Below are positions 53,180-62,196 of a DNA stretch of 64,000 bases, one piece after another; position 1 is the first letter of the stretch; every line of letters starts with the position of its first letter. Source of the stretch: Bacillota bacterium (GTDB taxonomy: Bacteria > Bacillota > Clostridia > Lachnospirales > Lachnospiraceae); assembly GCA_023414355.1 (NCBI GenBank), contig JAEZOB010000031.1:1-64000 (forward strand), in the 5' to 3' direction. A model generated the notes under the pieces. That model made no database searches. It was given only the letters and a program-made list of their open reading frames with translations, and was not told the DNA's origin. A program made the position numbers and the translations under genes.

Positions 53180-54469
53180 TTGAAAAGAAAACTCATTGAA
53201 GAATTAATCCGATGGAAAAGTGAAAACAACAATACACCGATACTAATGACCGGAGCGAAGGGTGTAGGCAAGACTTACCTGGCGTACGATTTTGCCAAAG
53301 CTTTTTTTGAACATATCTCTTATATTAATTTTGAGCGCAATCCCGAATGCGCTTCTTTTTTCTGTACGCTCGATGCAGAGGAAGCTACCTCTGCCATTCA
53401 TAGCTATTTTCAGATCTCCGAGGATAGTCCCCAGGAAGGTAGAATACTAATCCTGGATGAAATCGGACGTTGTGAAGAAGCATTGCAGTCACTGAAAAAA
53501 GGGGTATTTGCTGACAGCTTCCGTTATATCATTGCAATCTCCAGTCATCCTTTGTCTAAAGAGCAGGAGATGGTATTTTCTAAGTTATCGGTTCACCCCC
53601 TGGAATTTGACGAATTCTTAAGAGCCATCGGCAGTGAATGGTATATTGAAGCTATCTTAAATCATTTCTATTCGAATACCAATATCCCTGAAATCGTACA
53701 TAAGGAGCTTTTATCACTACATAGACTATATCTGCAGATCGGCGGAATGCCCGGACTCGTAAATGAATACCTGAACTTTTCAGATGCTGTAAATGTACCC
53801 GAACAGCATTCCTTTATAGTAGGTTCATATCATGATTATATCAGCAGAGATAATACGGACAGTGACGCACTAAAGATGAAGCAGGTATTTGATAGCCTTA
53901 CGTATCAATTAATTAAAGAAAATAAGAAATTTCAATATAAAATCATTCGAAAAGGAACCACCCATGCAATGTACCGCGACGCAATTCAAAAGCTTGTAGA
54001 GCAAAATTATGTCATTCGCTGTAATAAGATCAGTATTGACCAGCTGCAGACCCCTTCAGAACTTATTTTACTGAATAATTCCTGTGACGCAGCCAACAGT
54101 AATTTCAAATTATATCTTCCCGATACCGGACTTCTCTATTCAAAATTAATAGAAGAGCAAGGCATTTCCGGTGTTGTGAATAATAAAAAAGCCCTTCTTG
54201 AAAATTATGTCGCACAATCCCTGCAGGCAAAAAATTATCCCTTTGTCTTCTGGGAATCTGAATCGATGGCAAAGATTGATTTCATCATCGCAAAGAACCT
54301 TGAAATCATCCCCATTGAAATCCACGAAAGTTCAAATACGAGATCGAAGAGTATCAGTGTATTAAGACAGAAATGTGAATTTCCTTATGCCATTAAGATA
54401 TCTTCCAAAAACTTCGAATACTCAAATCAGATCAAATATGTCCCTTATTATGCTGTGTTCTGTTTGTAA
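53180..54469 (+). CDS. AAA_14/DUF4143-type ATPase
   Basis: This 429-aa protein has a TTG start after AAGGGG, six bases after rluD. An N-terminal AAA domain (Walker A GAKGVGKT at 25-32, Walker B ILILDEIGRCEEAL near 92) is followed by a C-terminal DUF4143 region that ends in a restriction-nuclease-like segment (FVFWESESMAKIDFIIAKNLEIIPIEIHES). The family is common in bacteria and often variable between strains. Its role is not established, though links to mobile or toxin-like systems are proposed. Confidence 0.85.
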   Translation: MKRKLIEELIRWKSENNNTPILMTGAKGVGKTYLAYDFAKAFFEHISYINFERNPECASFFCTLDAEEATSAIHSYFQISEDSPQEGRILILDEIGRCEEALQSLKKGVFADSFRYIIAISSHPLSKEQEMVFSKLSVHPLEFDEFLRAIGSEWYIEAILNHFYSNTNIPEIVHKELLSLHRLYLQIGGMPGLVNEYLNFSDAVNVPEQHSFIVGSYHDYISRDNTDSDALKMKQVFDSLTYQLIKENKKFQYKIIRKGTTHAMYRDAIQKLVEQNYVIRCNKISIDQLQTPSELILLNNSCDAANSNFKLYLPDTGLLYSKLIEEQGISGVVNNKKALLENYVAQSLQAKNYPFVFWESESMAKIDFIIAKNLEIIPIEIHESSNTRSKSISVLRQKCEFPYAIKISSKNFEYSNQIKYVPYYAVFCL

Positions 54470-54513
54470 TGCCATATTTTAACTAATACTTTACGAATTT
54501 GTTAAGAAAACTG

Positions 54514-54542
54514 TTGACAAATCCATTCTATTATTATAGTAT
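54514..54542 (+). promoter_or_regulatory. Promoter with a long leader before blaI-like gene
   Basis: TTGACA (54514-54519) and TAGTAT (54537-54542) with a 17-base spacer. The 250-base leader holds TCTAC-GTGT-GTAGA (54559-54572), CCTGT-TTTT-ACAGG (about 54619-54632), AATACAGC with GCTGTATT (54715-54722 with 54743-54750) and the BlaI-type operator. Confidence 0.6.
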
Positions 54543-54757
54543 AGAAATGCATCGGTCGTCTACGTGTGTAGATATTCGCTTTAATCACCCCTGATAATTT
54601 ATTCTACAACGGTAAGTTCCTGTTTTTACAGGTTGCATATAGATTATATTTTTCTTGAATTAGTTTTAAATCATCTTCAACTTTACAGATAAGTATGATG
54701 TGAAAGCACTACAGAATACAGCAGATGAATGGAGAAGCATATGCTGTATTTTAATTT

Positions 54758-54769
54758 CTACAATTGTAG
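54758..54769. promoter_or_regulatory. BlaI/MecI-type operator
   Basis: CTACAATTGTAG is a perfect palindrome matching the TACA-NN-TGTA operator of BlaI/MecI repressors. It lies 34 bases before the blaI-like gene. A near match, TACAACGGTA, occurs at 54605-54614. Both fit negative autoregulation. Confidence 0.6.
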
Positions 54770-54803
54770 TACTAATTATTCAGGTTAAGGGGTGTAGGAT
54801 TTC

Positions 54804-55178
54804 ATGGCAACATTACCGGAGATACGTCTTCACGAAGGAGAATTGAATATCATGGAATTATTGTGGTCGAACAAAGTTCTGGCCGCAAAGGATATTTCAA
54901 AGATAATCAAGGAATATATCGGTTGGGAGAAGAATACGACTTATACAGTCATCAATCGTCTGATTGAAAAAGGTGCAATTAAGCGGGAAGATCCAGGCTT
55001 TTTATGCAAAGCGGCAATATCCAAACGTACCGTTCAAACAATCGAGACCAAGGTGTTATTGAATAAGCTGTACAACGGATCTTTAAGTACCTTTCTGGCA
55101 GAGTATCTTAAAAATCAGGATCTCTCCAAAGCAGAGGTGCTTGAGCTTCAGAGAATTATTGGTGAACAGAGATTTTAA
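54804..55178 (+). CDS. BlaI/MecI-family transcriptional repressor
   Basis: This 124-aa penicillinase-repressor-family protein has a winged helix (LHEGELNIMELLWSNKVLAAKDISKIIKE then NTTYTVINRLIEKGAIKRE) and a C-terminal dimerisation helix region. The usual BlaR1/MecR1 (M56) sensor peptidase and beta-lactamase genes are absent, so it is an orphan regulator. RBS AAGGGGTG. An operator-like palindrome precedes it and a terminator follows. Confidence 0.88.
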   Translation: MATLPEIRLHEGELNIMELLWSNKVLAAKDISKIIKEYIGWEKNTTYTVINRLIEKGAIKREDPGFLCKAAISKRTVQTIETKVLLNKLYNGSLSTFLAEYLKNQDLSKAEVLELQRIIGEQRF

Positions 55179-55241
55179 TACCTGAGAGCTTATCAGGTGA
55201 GATAAGATTAATCGTTCGATGAGAATATTGATAAATGTGAT

Positions 55242-55265
55242 AAAGCCTTATAATAAGGCTTTTTT
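55242..55265 (+). terminator. Intrinsic terminator after blaI-like gene
   Basis: AAAGCCTT (55242-55249) pairs with AAGGCTTT (55255-55262), followed by T-run to 55265. The 230 bases that follow are AT-rich and hold nothing recognisable. Confidence 0.88.
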
Positions 55266-55492
55266 GCATACTTGAGATCAAATTCATAATAATATGTATT
55301 TTAATAATATGTATTTATATATTAGTTTTTCTTCTGTAATTTTAAATTATATTTGTAATAATATGGTATTCCATTTATTTACACTGCCATTTATGGTTAA
55401 AATAATCAATTTCGTATAGTTATAGTTTTATTAATCATTGAAATTACAGTCATAACAAGTATTCAATAATGAGAGAGAAAGAGGATTAAGCG

Positions 55493-55825
55493 ATGATATC
55501 GAGAACCTGGCATGGTATTGTACCAATTCAAAAAAAGAATGCTTTTCAAGAATATCTAAATAATACAGGTGTGAAGGATGCTTTATCGATTAAAGGAAAT
55601 CTTGGAGTATATGTAGAAATCATCGATCAGGATAATTATTCGCATTTTTTCCTTTGTACAATTTGGGATACCTATGATGATATCATTAAATATGCCGGTG
55701 AAAATCCGATCATTGCAATAACTTATCCGGAGGATGCAGCTTATGGATTAATTTCAGATCCAATTGTAATTCATCAGGAAATAAATCATTCCGGTAATCC
55801 TTTTAAAAACGAAATCGAAAGATAA
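55493..55825 (+). CDS. ABM-like (dimeric alpha-beta barrel) small protein
   Basis: This 110-aa protein has the pattern of the antibiotic-biosynthesis-monooxygenase superfamily: an N-terminal strand MISRTWHGIVP, a helix, FFLCTIWDTYDDIIKYAG and a final DPIVIHQEI strand. Such proteins include quinol monooxygenases and stress proteins, but no catalytic residues can be assigned. The RBS is weak (GAGAGAAAGAGG). It stands alone with no clear partner. Confidence 0.6.
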   Translation: MISRTWHGIVPIQKKNAFQEYLNNTGVKDALSIKGNLGVYVEIIDQDNYSHFFLCTIWDTYDDIIKYAGENPIIAITYPEDAAYGLISDPIVIHQEINHSGNPFKNEIER

Positions 55826-56190
55826 TAAATTCTTCAGCATCATAATATATTGACTATCAGGGAAAGGCCTACAGCCTAATAAAACATGCTGAGAGAAGTG
55901 ATTTTCAGGGCTAAAGTATGTATTTCCAGTTTATCGTACTATTCGCAAAACGCTTGTTTAACGAAATGTTATTAAGTATTTTTATATCTACATGAAATAC
56001 TATTACAGAAAACTCTAATGTCCTGTACGAATCATCTGATATTTTTCTACTATACCAGATACACCAGGACCTAATACAGATATTTTAGAGATTTTAACAA
56101 CATCTCCAGCATCAATATTATCAATCATATTAATAAATTCTTTTGGTTCTTTACTTTCATTATTAAATATATCGACATTTCCTATAAATG
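55826..56190. other. Gene-poor gap before lacZ
   Basis: This 365-base AT-rich stretch holds AGGC-CTACA-GCCT (about 55865-55880) and CAGCAT with ATGCTG pairing (about 55838-55895). A 61-codon minus-strand frame with a GTG start (56015-56200) has no site or recognisable family. No convincing gene or RNA was seen. Confidence 0.4.
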
Positions 56191-56226
56191 CAAAAAACAC
56201 TCTTATAATAAAAGAATGTTTTTTTC
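56191..56226 (-). terminator. Terminator of lacZ (minus strand)
   Basis: On the minus strand AACATTCTT pairs with AAGAGTGTT (plus coordinates 56212-56220 and 56197-56205), followed by TTTTTT. T-runs flank both sides, so it may work in both directions. Confidence 0.85.
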
Positions 56227-56237
56227 ATGAAATATAA

Positions 56238-59200
56238 TTATAAAACTTGAAGAGAAATCTGATAATGATAATATCCTTTTCTTATGAAATACTCTGGATG
56301 AATATTTTTCGTCCAGCCAGTGTCTCCACCTAATCCTGTATGGAGGTAATCCACATTCAAATAAATATTATTATCTTTGCTTATGTCCTCTTTATAGTTA
56401 GCCTGATCACAAGAAATTATCGAATAATCATGAATATCAAAATGAAACGGAACAGCACCTGATACACAAATTCCATGGCCTGATATATCTTTGACGATCA
56501 GATATCTTACGTCCTCTTTTCCTCCACATTCAACTGGTTTGATATAAGGAGTATACTGATCAGCAACTGTGCTACTGTAACAACCGATGTGTGCTGCTTC
56601 TTTTCTATCACAATAATTTTCCCAGGGTCCTCTTCCATACCAATTAATATGATCTTTATGCTCAGTGAGCTTAAAGGAAAGTCCGATCCTAGGAATGGTT
56701 TCCGTAATGCAATTATTAATTACTGTTTTACTGAATTCAATTCCTTTACTTCCAATTCGATATTGTGTCGATACTGTTATTTTTTCCTCATTATAAGATA
56801 CCTCAGTAAAAATAAAAATCTGCGTTTCTGATGCTACTGTTTTTATACTCAATATTTGCTTGATTGGCTTATTTAATCCTTCTTCTTTCCATTTTTCTGC
56901 ATAATTTTTTCCTTGTTCATTTGCTCCTTCATCGATACCTGTAGCTGCACGGTAGAAGTTATCACAACCTCCGATAAAGGTTTCTTCTGACCCCAGAACT
57001 ACTTTATCGAACGTGCATTCCGATTTATCAAAACTTATCTCTGTATCCTTACCTGTTATAATAATTTTATCATCTGTATCATTGACAAATAATTTCTCGT
57101 CTGTTATGCATACATCTCTTTTATAAAGTGCCGACTGTTCCAAAGGAAGTTGATACGAATATATAACATGACCCATATCTGCATAATCTGATTTTTCTCT
57201 TAATGAGAACTTGAAATTCACAAATGCTTCTCCCCTGATTTTATCTGTATCAAAGTCAAAATCTAAAGCTTCCGATTGACCTGCAGGCGTAAAATACTGT
57301 TTTAATTCCCCATGCTGGGTAATATTACCATCGCATTGCAGTTCCCAAGTAATTCTGAGATGCCCGAGATCAAGTTGCTGATAATTATTCTTAATCTTGT
57401 ACATACTCGTTCCAAAGTACAGAGGCGCTTCTAAATATATTTTTATAGGTGCCTGACAATTTCTCACTTCATATGCCGCCGGTTTCCAGCATAAATCAGG
57501 AAACACAATACCATTAAGGCACATGTCTTTTACCGGATCGACAACCGTTTCATTAAAAGATCCCCCATAAACATACTTGATAGAACCATCCTCTCTCCTT
57601 TGTGTTAATGCTTTATCTTGGAAATCCCAGATAAATCCACCCTGAAAACGAGGATATTTCTCTACCAGATCCCAAAATTCTTTGAAGTTACCATTACTGT
57701 TACTTTTCGCATAAGCATATTCACACATAATGAATGGTCTAATATCATTTAGATCTGCCATTTTATCTTCTATCCATGATTTCAATGGATACATAGGTGC
57801 AATGATATCTGTGATATTAGCACCCGGATTACAGGATTCATATTGAACATATCTGGTTTTATCATATTCTTTTATCCAACCATACATAGCAGCGTGATTC
57901 ATCCCTGCACCAGATTCATTTCCCAGTGACCAGAGTAAAATGGAGGGATGATTTTTATCTCTAAGAACCATTCTGGACGCACGTTCAATATAAGCTGCTG
58001 TCCATTCCGGAGACGAACTTAACTGACCGCCATAACCATGTGTCTCAAGATTTGTTTCATCCACCAGATAGATACCCATCTCATCGCATAAGTCATACCA
58101 GTCGTTTGCATGAGGATAATGGCTGGTTCGAACTGCATTAAAATTCAACTGCTTCAAACAGCAAATCTGTTGTTTCATATAATCTTTTGTAACACATCTT
58201 CCGGTTTCAGGACAAAATTCATGCAAGTTAACTCCACGAACGATCAATCTTTTTCCGTTAACATAAAGTACTCCATCCTTACAAATTTCAATTTTACGAA
58301 AACCAACTTTCGTGCTCTCAATATCTGTAACTTGTCCTTCCCCATCAATGGTTTCCATAACTAAAGTATACAAATATGGATCTTCCGCTGACCATAAATG
58401 GGGCTTATTTATTTTAACGGATGGAAATGCTACAAATTTAGGCAGCAGATAAAAACCACATTTCGCATATGGTTCGCTTTGAAAACTAGTTACAGCTTGC
58501 TTTTTGGCGTCATAGAGGCTTAATCTTACAAAACATTCACCGTAACCTTTCACTGCATTATTCGGGTGAAGCATAATCTTTAATTCAGCTTCTCCATAAT
58601 TATCTCCTTGAAATAATGTTTCTACCTTATAATCAAAAATGCGTTGTTTCGCTTTCGCATAAATTCTTACGTCGCGATGGATTCCGGACAAATGCCAGTA
58701 ATCCTGATCTTCCAAATAAGTTCCATCACAAAATTGAAGAACTTTTACGGCAAGCTCATTTTTTCCCTTTTTGACAGCATGCGTTATATCAAAGGCAGCC
58801 TCCAGCTTACTGTCCTGAGAATATCCTATCTCGGTACCATTAATCCAGAGATAAAAACAGGATTCCACCCCACCAAATTCGATAAATATATCTTTTCCAT
58901 CATAATAATCAGGAATATCAAAGACAGTACGATAGCATCCTGTCAGATTTTTCTCAGGTACATAGGGTGCATTGAGTTCCAGCTGTTCTTTTGCTATCTC
59001 TATTTCAAAATGAGAAGCTTCCTCATTTCTCTGAAACGGATAAAGCATATTGGTATAAACAGGTTTTCCATACCCATGCAGTTCCCAATTCGATGGCACC
59101 GGGATGTCATCCCAGCCATGGTCATCAAAATAATTATCTTCAAAACCTATGGGTGCTTCCAAAGGACTTTCTGCCAGCTTGAATTTCCAATTCCCATTTA

Positions 59201-59333
59201 AGCTTTGTACATACTTTGAGGCGTTACGATTACCAATCAAAGCCTTTTCAAAAGTTTCATAAGCTCCATAGGGAGAATGCATTGGATAACGATTCCTTTG
59301 TGTTACATATTGATTTTCCCATTCCTTGTTCAT
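56238..59333 (-). CDS. lacZ: Beta-galactosidase LacZ (GH2)
   Basis: This 1031-aa GH2 enzyme hydrolyses lactose and related beta-galactosides in the cytoplasm; no signal peptide is present. Domain order: sugar-binding jelly roll (about 40-215, including NWKFKL and WELHGYGKPVYTN), Ig-like domain, TIM barrel, then the Bgal small-chain domain. Acid/base E473 is in SLGNESGAG and nucleophile E538 in MCEYAY. The start at 59333 is chosen because GGAGG lies within the codons upstream; ATG 59345 overlaps it. It is divergent from an AraC gene, its likely regulator. No sugar transporter is adjacent. Confidence 0.95.
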   Translation of the reverse strand: MNKEWENQYVTQRNRYPMHSPYGAYETFEKALIGNRNASKYVQSLNGNWKFKLAESPLEAPIGFEDNYFDDHGWDDIPVPSNWELHGYGKPVYTNMLYPFQRNEEASHFEIEIAKEQLELNAPYVPEKNLTGCYRTVFDIPDYYDGKDIFIEFGGVESCFYLWINGTEIGYSQDSKLEAAFDITHAVKKGKNELAVKVLQFCDGTYLEDQDYWHLSGIHRDVRIYAKAKQRIFDYKVETLFQGDNYGEAELKIMLHPNNAVKGYGECFVRLSLYDAKKQAVTSFQSEPYAKCGFYLLPKFVAFPSVKINKPHLWSAEDPYLYTLVMETIDGEGQVTDIESTKVGFRKIEICKDGVLYVNGKRLIVRGVNLHEFCPETGRCVTKDYMKQQICCLKQLNFNAVRTSHYPHANDWYDLCDEMGIYLVDETNLETHGYGGQLSSSPEWTAAYIERASRMVLRDKNHPSILLWSLGNESGAGMNHAAMYGWIKEYDKTRYVQYESCNPGANITDIIAPMYPLKSWIEDKMADLNDIRPFIMCEYAYAKSNSNGNFKEFWDLVEKYPRFQGGFIWDFQDKALTQRREDGSIKYVYGGSFNETVVDPVKDMCLNGIVFPDLCWKPAAYEVRNCQAPIKIYLEAPLYFGTSMYKIKNNYQQLDLGHLRITWELQCDGNITQHGELKQYFTPAGQSEALDFDFDTDKIRGEAFVNFKFSLREKSDYADMGHVIYSYQLPLEQSALYKRDVCITDEKLFVNDTDDKIIITGKDTEISFDKSECTFDKVVLGSEETFIGGCDNFYRAATGIDEGANEQGKNYAEKWKEEGLNKPIKQILSIKTVASETQIFIFTEVSYNEEKITVSTQYRIGSKGIEFSKTVINNCITETIPRIGLSFKLTEHKDHINWYGRGPWENYCDRKEAAHIGCYSSTVADQYTPYIKPVECGGKEDVRYLIVKDISGHGICVSGAVPFHFDIHDYSIISCDQANYKEDISKDNNIYLNVDYLHTGLGGDTGWTKNIHPEYFIRKGYYHYQISLQVL

Positions 59334-59345
59334 AATATCCTCCAT

Positions 59346-59636
59346 TCTTCCGTTTACGACAGCTCAAACAAGATGAATTGTCAAGCCAACATCCACGCAT
59401 GTTTTTGCGAGGCTATTTGCTCGCATGCATAAATTCAACGTGTGAAAATATCTTTTTTATTTTCACACTATATTCTTTTATCATATCTGGTATAAATGTT
59501 TTGTTTTCTATTGTTTTAATGATATTATTATACTATCATTTGTATATGTAAAAAATGTTTTATCTGGTTATTATTTTATCCAATTTGGTATATTGAACGA
59601 CGCTTTTTACAATAACATTCAGCAGAAGGGATTCCC
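59346..59636. promoter_or_regulatory. Divergent control region between lacZ and araC
   Basis: This 291-base region contains a first hairpin region (GCATG/CATGC and GCGA/TCGC, 59397-59428) and a perfect 11-bp inverted repeat at 59440-59450 with 59458-59468 (GTGTGAAAATA, 7-nt loop). A minus-strand TATAAT (59527-59532) is a candidate -10 for lacZ with a poor -35, as in activator-dependent promoters. No clear CcpA site was found. Confidence 0.5.
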
Positions 59637-60482
59637 ATGAAACTTGAAATGAAAAAAGATGTTATATACCGTTGTATCGGATCTGATTTTAATAACGGAA
59701 TCTTAGCGTGTGGTTTTATGACTAAACCAACGAAAGATCACTCACAGTATAATCTGCTTATCAATTACTACAGTTGTTTTTTGCTTCTATCCGGCAGTGG
59801 TTTTTACTATACGAAGGATAATGAGAAAATTCCAATTCATACAGGAAATATCGTGCAACGTCTTCCGGGAATTAGCCATTCCACAGAGATTATTCCGGAT
59901 GGAAACTGGCTCGAGTTCTTTATCAGTTTTGGTCGTTCCACCTATGATTATTTGTGCAGTTTAAATCTTCTTCCTATTGATATTCCAGTTAGAAAAGTAA
60001 ACTATGATGAATTTACGATACAAAAACTATCCAGACTTTTATCTAAACTAAAAGGCGCTGATGATATTGATTTACCATATCTATCTCTACAAGCTCAAGA
60101 AATTGTACTATCTTTTCATTCCTGCATGCAAAAAGCTTCTTCAAACGATTCTCAGATTGAATCTATGGAAGAAGCCTGTCGACTATTATCATTTGACATT
60201 AATAAAACAATCTCTTTAGAGAAAATAGCCGCTGCGTTGAATATGGGTTATGAAAACTTTCGAAAACAATTTCATAAATATACCGGTTCTTCTCCAGACA
60301 GATATCGAATTGAGCAGAGAATGAAACACGCTAAACTTATGTTATTATCTGGTAATTCCATCAAAGAAACTGCTCTGCTAACAGGGTATAGTGATACATA
60401 TTCCTTTACAAAACAATTTACCCATACGGTTGGAATTTCACCCGGTCGTTATATTAATGATAAGCCAAATAGGCAGAAGTAA
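59637..60482 (+). CDS. AraC-family transcriptional regulator
   Basis: This 281-aa regulator has an N-terminal cupin-like sensor domain (about residues 10-150, SCFLLLSGSGFYYTKDNEKIPIHTGNIVQRLPGISHSTEI) and two C-terminal helix-turn-helix motifs (ISLEKIAAALNMGYENFRKQFHKYTGSSP near 200 and IKETALLTGYSDTYSFTKQFTHTVGISP near 245). It is divergent from lacZ and probably activates it in response to a sugar. RBS GAAGGGA. Confidence 0.92.
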   Translation: MKLEMKKDVIYRCIGSDFNNGILACGFMTKPTKDHSQYNLLINYYSCFLLLSGSGFYYTKDNEKIPIHTGNIVQRLPGISHSTEIIPDGNWLEFFISFGRSTYDYLCSLNLLPIDIPVRKVNYDEFTIQKLSRLLSKLKGADDIDLPYLSLQAQEIVLSFHSCMQKASSNDSQIESMEEACRLLSFDINKTISLEKIAAALNMGYENFRKQFHKYTGSSPDRYRIEQRMKHAKLMLLSGNSIKETALLTGYSDTYSFTKQFTHTVGISPGRYINDKPNRQK

Positions 60483-60727
60483 CGCAACCTGATCTGCCAC
60501 AGTTGTTAAGGTCAGATTCTCCATATAATTCTCGTTTATATATTCAACTGCCATATCAACAAAAAACATTTAACCATTTCATTCCTAGTATTTGATTTTG
60601 AAAGAAATCCCATATTATCTTCATATAAGTAACATCCTTTTTATAATATCGATGTTTATCGATTTGTTCATAGTATATTCTTCATATCGATGTTTGCCAA
60701 TATTGTTTTTTAAGGATAATTACGACT

Positions 60728-60896
60728 TTGACGAATTTTTATGTCAAACATACGGGATTGACGATGTTTTATGTCAAAATACGACTTTGACGAAGAATTA
60801 TGTCAAAATATTTTGACATAATTCTTCGTCTATGAAATATAAATATGTGTATTTACTAGGATTATAGAAACTTTTATTGACGAACTTTTATGTCAA
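60728..60896. repeat. Field of TTGAC-N10-GTCAA dyad repeats
   Basis: Four 20-bp sites fit TTGACGAANNNTTATGTCAA or nearly so: 60728-60747, 60758-60777, 60787-60806 and 60877-60896. Starts are 30, 29 and 90 bases apart. The first three share flanks (TACGACTTTGACG or TACGGGATTGACG), so the period is a 30-bp tandem repeat. A fifth, inverted copy at 60813-60832 creates the 42-bp palindrome. The field lies in a non-coding stretch after araC. Confidence 0.9.
60789..60830. repeat. Perfect 42-bp palindrome
   Basis: Bases 60789-60809 and 60810-60830 are exact complements with no loop; the centre is AAAATATTTT. It consists of one repeat unit of the field joined to its inverted copy. As RNA it would form a strong stem but is not followed by a T-run. 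Confidence 0.95.
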
Positions 60897-60987
60897 TCGA
60901 CAGTAGGCATTGAAAATATTTAACCTTAAAAACTACTATTTTAAAACCAAAATTGGCAGAAAGGAATGAATTATTATTCAGGGAAAA

Positions 60988-61194
60988 ATGAGGTTTAAAT
61001 TTTTAGGATTAAACTCTTTTCAGGGAAAAAGGACCCGTCGAAAACTTACTTCTCTGCGATCTTGCTCCAGGGCGCTGAGGTAAAAAAGTTTTCTTAAGTG
61101 AAGGTCTGGACGTACTATTTACTGGCTTAACCAAGATGAAGAAATCGAGGTTGAACTGGATATTCGTATCGGTCAGAAACCACTTCGCATTTGA
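60988..61194 (+). pseudogene. Frameshifted small-gene remnant
   Basis: Reading with frame changes gives a coherent protein of roughly 70 aa: MRFKFLGLNSFQGKK, DPSKTYFSAILLQGAEVKKF, FLSEGLDVLFTGLTKM, then EEIEVELDIRIGQKPLRI before TGA at 61192-61194. The frame shifts by one base at three places, near 61026-61031, 61089-61092 and 61138-61144, each in or by a short A or T run. It may be a decayed gene or a sequencing artefact; neighbouring genes show no such errors. The family is not recognised with certainty. The complementary minus-strand frame (61009-61212) is a shadow. Confidence 0.6.
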
Positions 61195-61245
61195 TAAATG
61201 ATGCGAACTCAATCCTCCCGGAAAATAGGCTTATGTGTTTTATAG

Positions 61246-62148
61246 CTATTCAAAGTTTTGCTGAATAAAATTAATAAAACCTTTTTTTACTACTTCATCG
61301 GAATTATCCTTGAACCATTCATAAGATTCCTTTAATCCCTCAAATAAATCCTTTTGGTTTGCCAGTAATTCATTTTGTCGTGATACGTCTAAACTATATT
61401 CATAATCATAAAAACTAAAATACTCCCTTTGATTGTTATGATTAGTTATATATATTTTTTCTAGAGGTGTTCCTATAACCTTATAACATAATTCAACAAA
61501 TGTGTTTACATCTACCAAATTTGTATTTCCAACATTAAAAATGTGTTCGTTTGGATGCTTTTCTAATATTTTTTCAATCATCTTGCACAAATCGTCTACA
61601 TGATAAAATTGTAATTTCATCTTGCCATCTTTAGGAATATAGAACTTTCTATTTTTCAAAGCACATTCAAATACAAACGGTTCTCTATATAGATTTTGCA
61701 TTGGACCATATAAATAAGGCGGTCTTAGAATATATGCATTATGAACTTTTGAAAGTAAGTATTCTTCAGCTTCAATTTTACCAGTTCCATATTTACCCCA
61801 TATCGTATTCACACCAACACCTTGAGTTTCTGAAAATGGTTGCATGTTTCTTTCTGGATAAACAGCAGATGAACTTACAAATATGTAATCTTTAAATTCT
61901 CCAATAGCATCTAGTAAATTTTTGATATCTTTCTGATTATAGCCACAAACATCAATTATAACATCAAACGAATACTGCTTTAGACAGTTCCCTAAATTAT
62001 TTCTATCTGCACAAACTAATTTAACATTCTCTATTTGTTCTTTAGTCCCTCTATTTAATACATAAACCTCATTGTTTTTTGATTGAAAATATTTTGCTAC
62101 ATATTTACTAACAAAAACAGTTCCGCCAGTAACTAATATGCGTTTCAT
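61246..62148 (-). CDS. NAD-dependent epimerase/dehydratase (extended SDR)
   Basis: This 300-aa sugar-nucleotide-type SDR has an N-terminal Rossmann motif RILVTGGTVFVSKYV; the third glycine of TGGTGFxG is replaced. The DRNN region, FVSSSAVYP and the Y-x-x-x-K site in YGTGK follow, and the RPPYLYGP loop is present. RBS AAGGGG on the minus strand. Substrate unknown. GC is lower than in the core genome, and it lies in the accessory tail with no glycan genes next to it. Confidence 0.85.
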   Translation of the reverse strand: MKRILVTGGTVFVSKYVAKYFQSKNNEVYVLNRGTKEQIENVKLVCADRNNLGNCLKQYSFDVIIDVCGYNQKDIKNLLDAIGEFKDYIFVSSSAVYPERNMQPFSETQGVGVNTIWGKYGTGKIEAEEYLLSKVHNAYILRPPYLYGPMQNLYREPFVFECALKNRKFYIPKDGKMKLQFYHVDDLCKMIEKILEKHPNEHIFNVGNTNLVDVNTFVELCYKVIGTPLEKIYITNHNNQREYFSFYDYEYSLDVSRQNELLANQKDLFEGLKESYEWFKDNSDEVVKKGFINFIQQNFE

Positions 62149-62196
62149 AAAATCCCCTTTTAATCAATATATAAGTAAATTAATAAATATTACTTG

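Noticed and set aside
55838..55910. TPP riboswitch-like CTGAGA segment
   Set aside because: Only the CTGAGA stretch matches; the second conserved part of the aptamer is missing and no thiamine gene follows.
56015..56200. 61-codon minus-strand frame downstream of lacZ
   Set aside because: It starts with GTG inside the lacZ terminator, has no ribosome-binding site and matches no family I know.
60592..60816. 74-codon frame after araC
   Set aside because: It runs into the dyad repeat field, is AT-rich and has no ribosome-binding site.
60728..60896. Possible CRISPR array
   Set aside because: The copies are contiguous or irregularly spaced with no unique spacers, units are internally dyad-symmetric, and no cas gene is in the window.
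61009..61212. 67-codon minus-strand frame
   Set aside because: It is the complement of the frameshifted remnant on the plus strand, which makes better protein sense.
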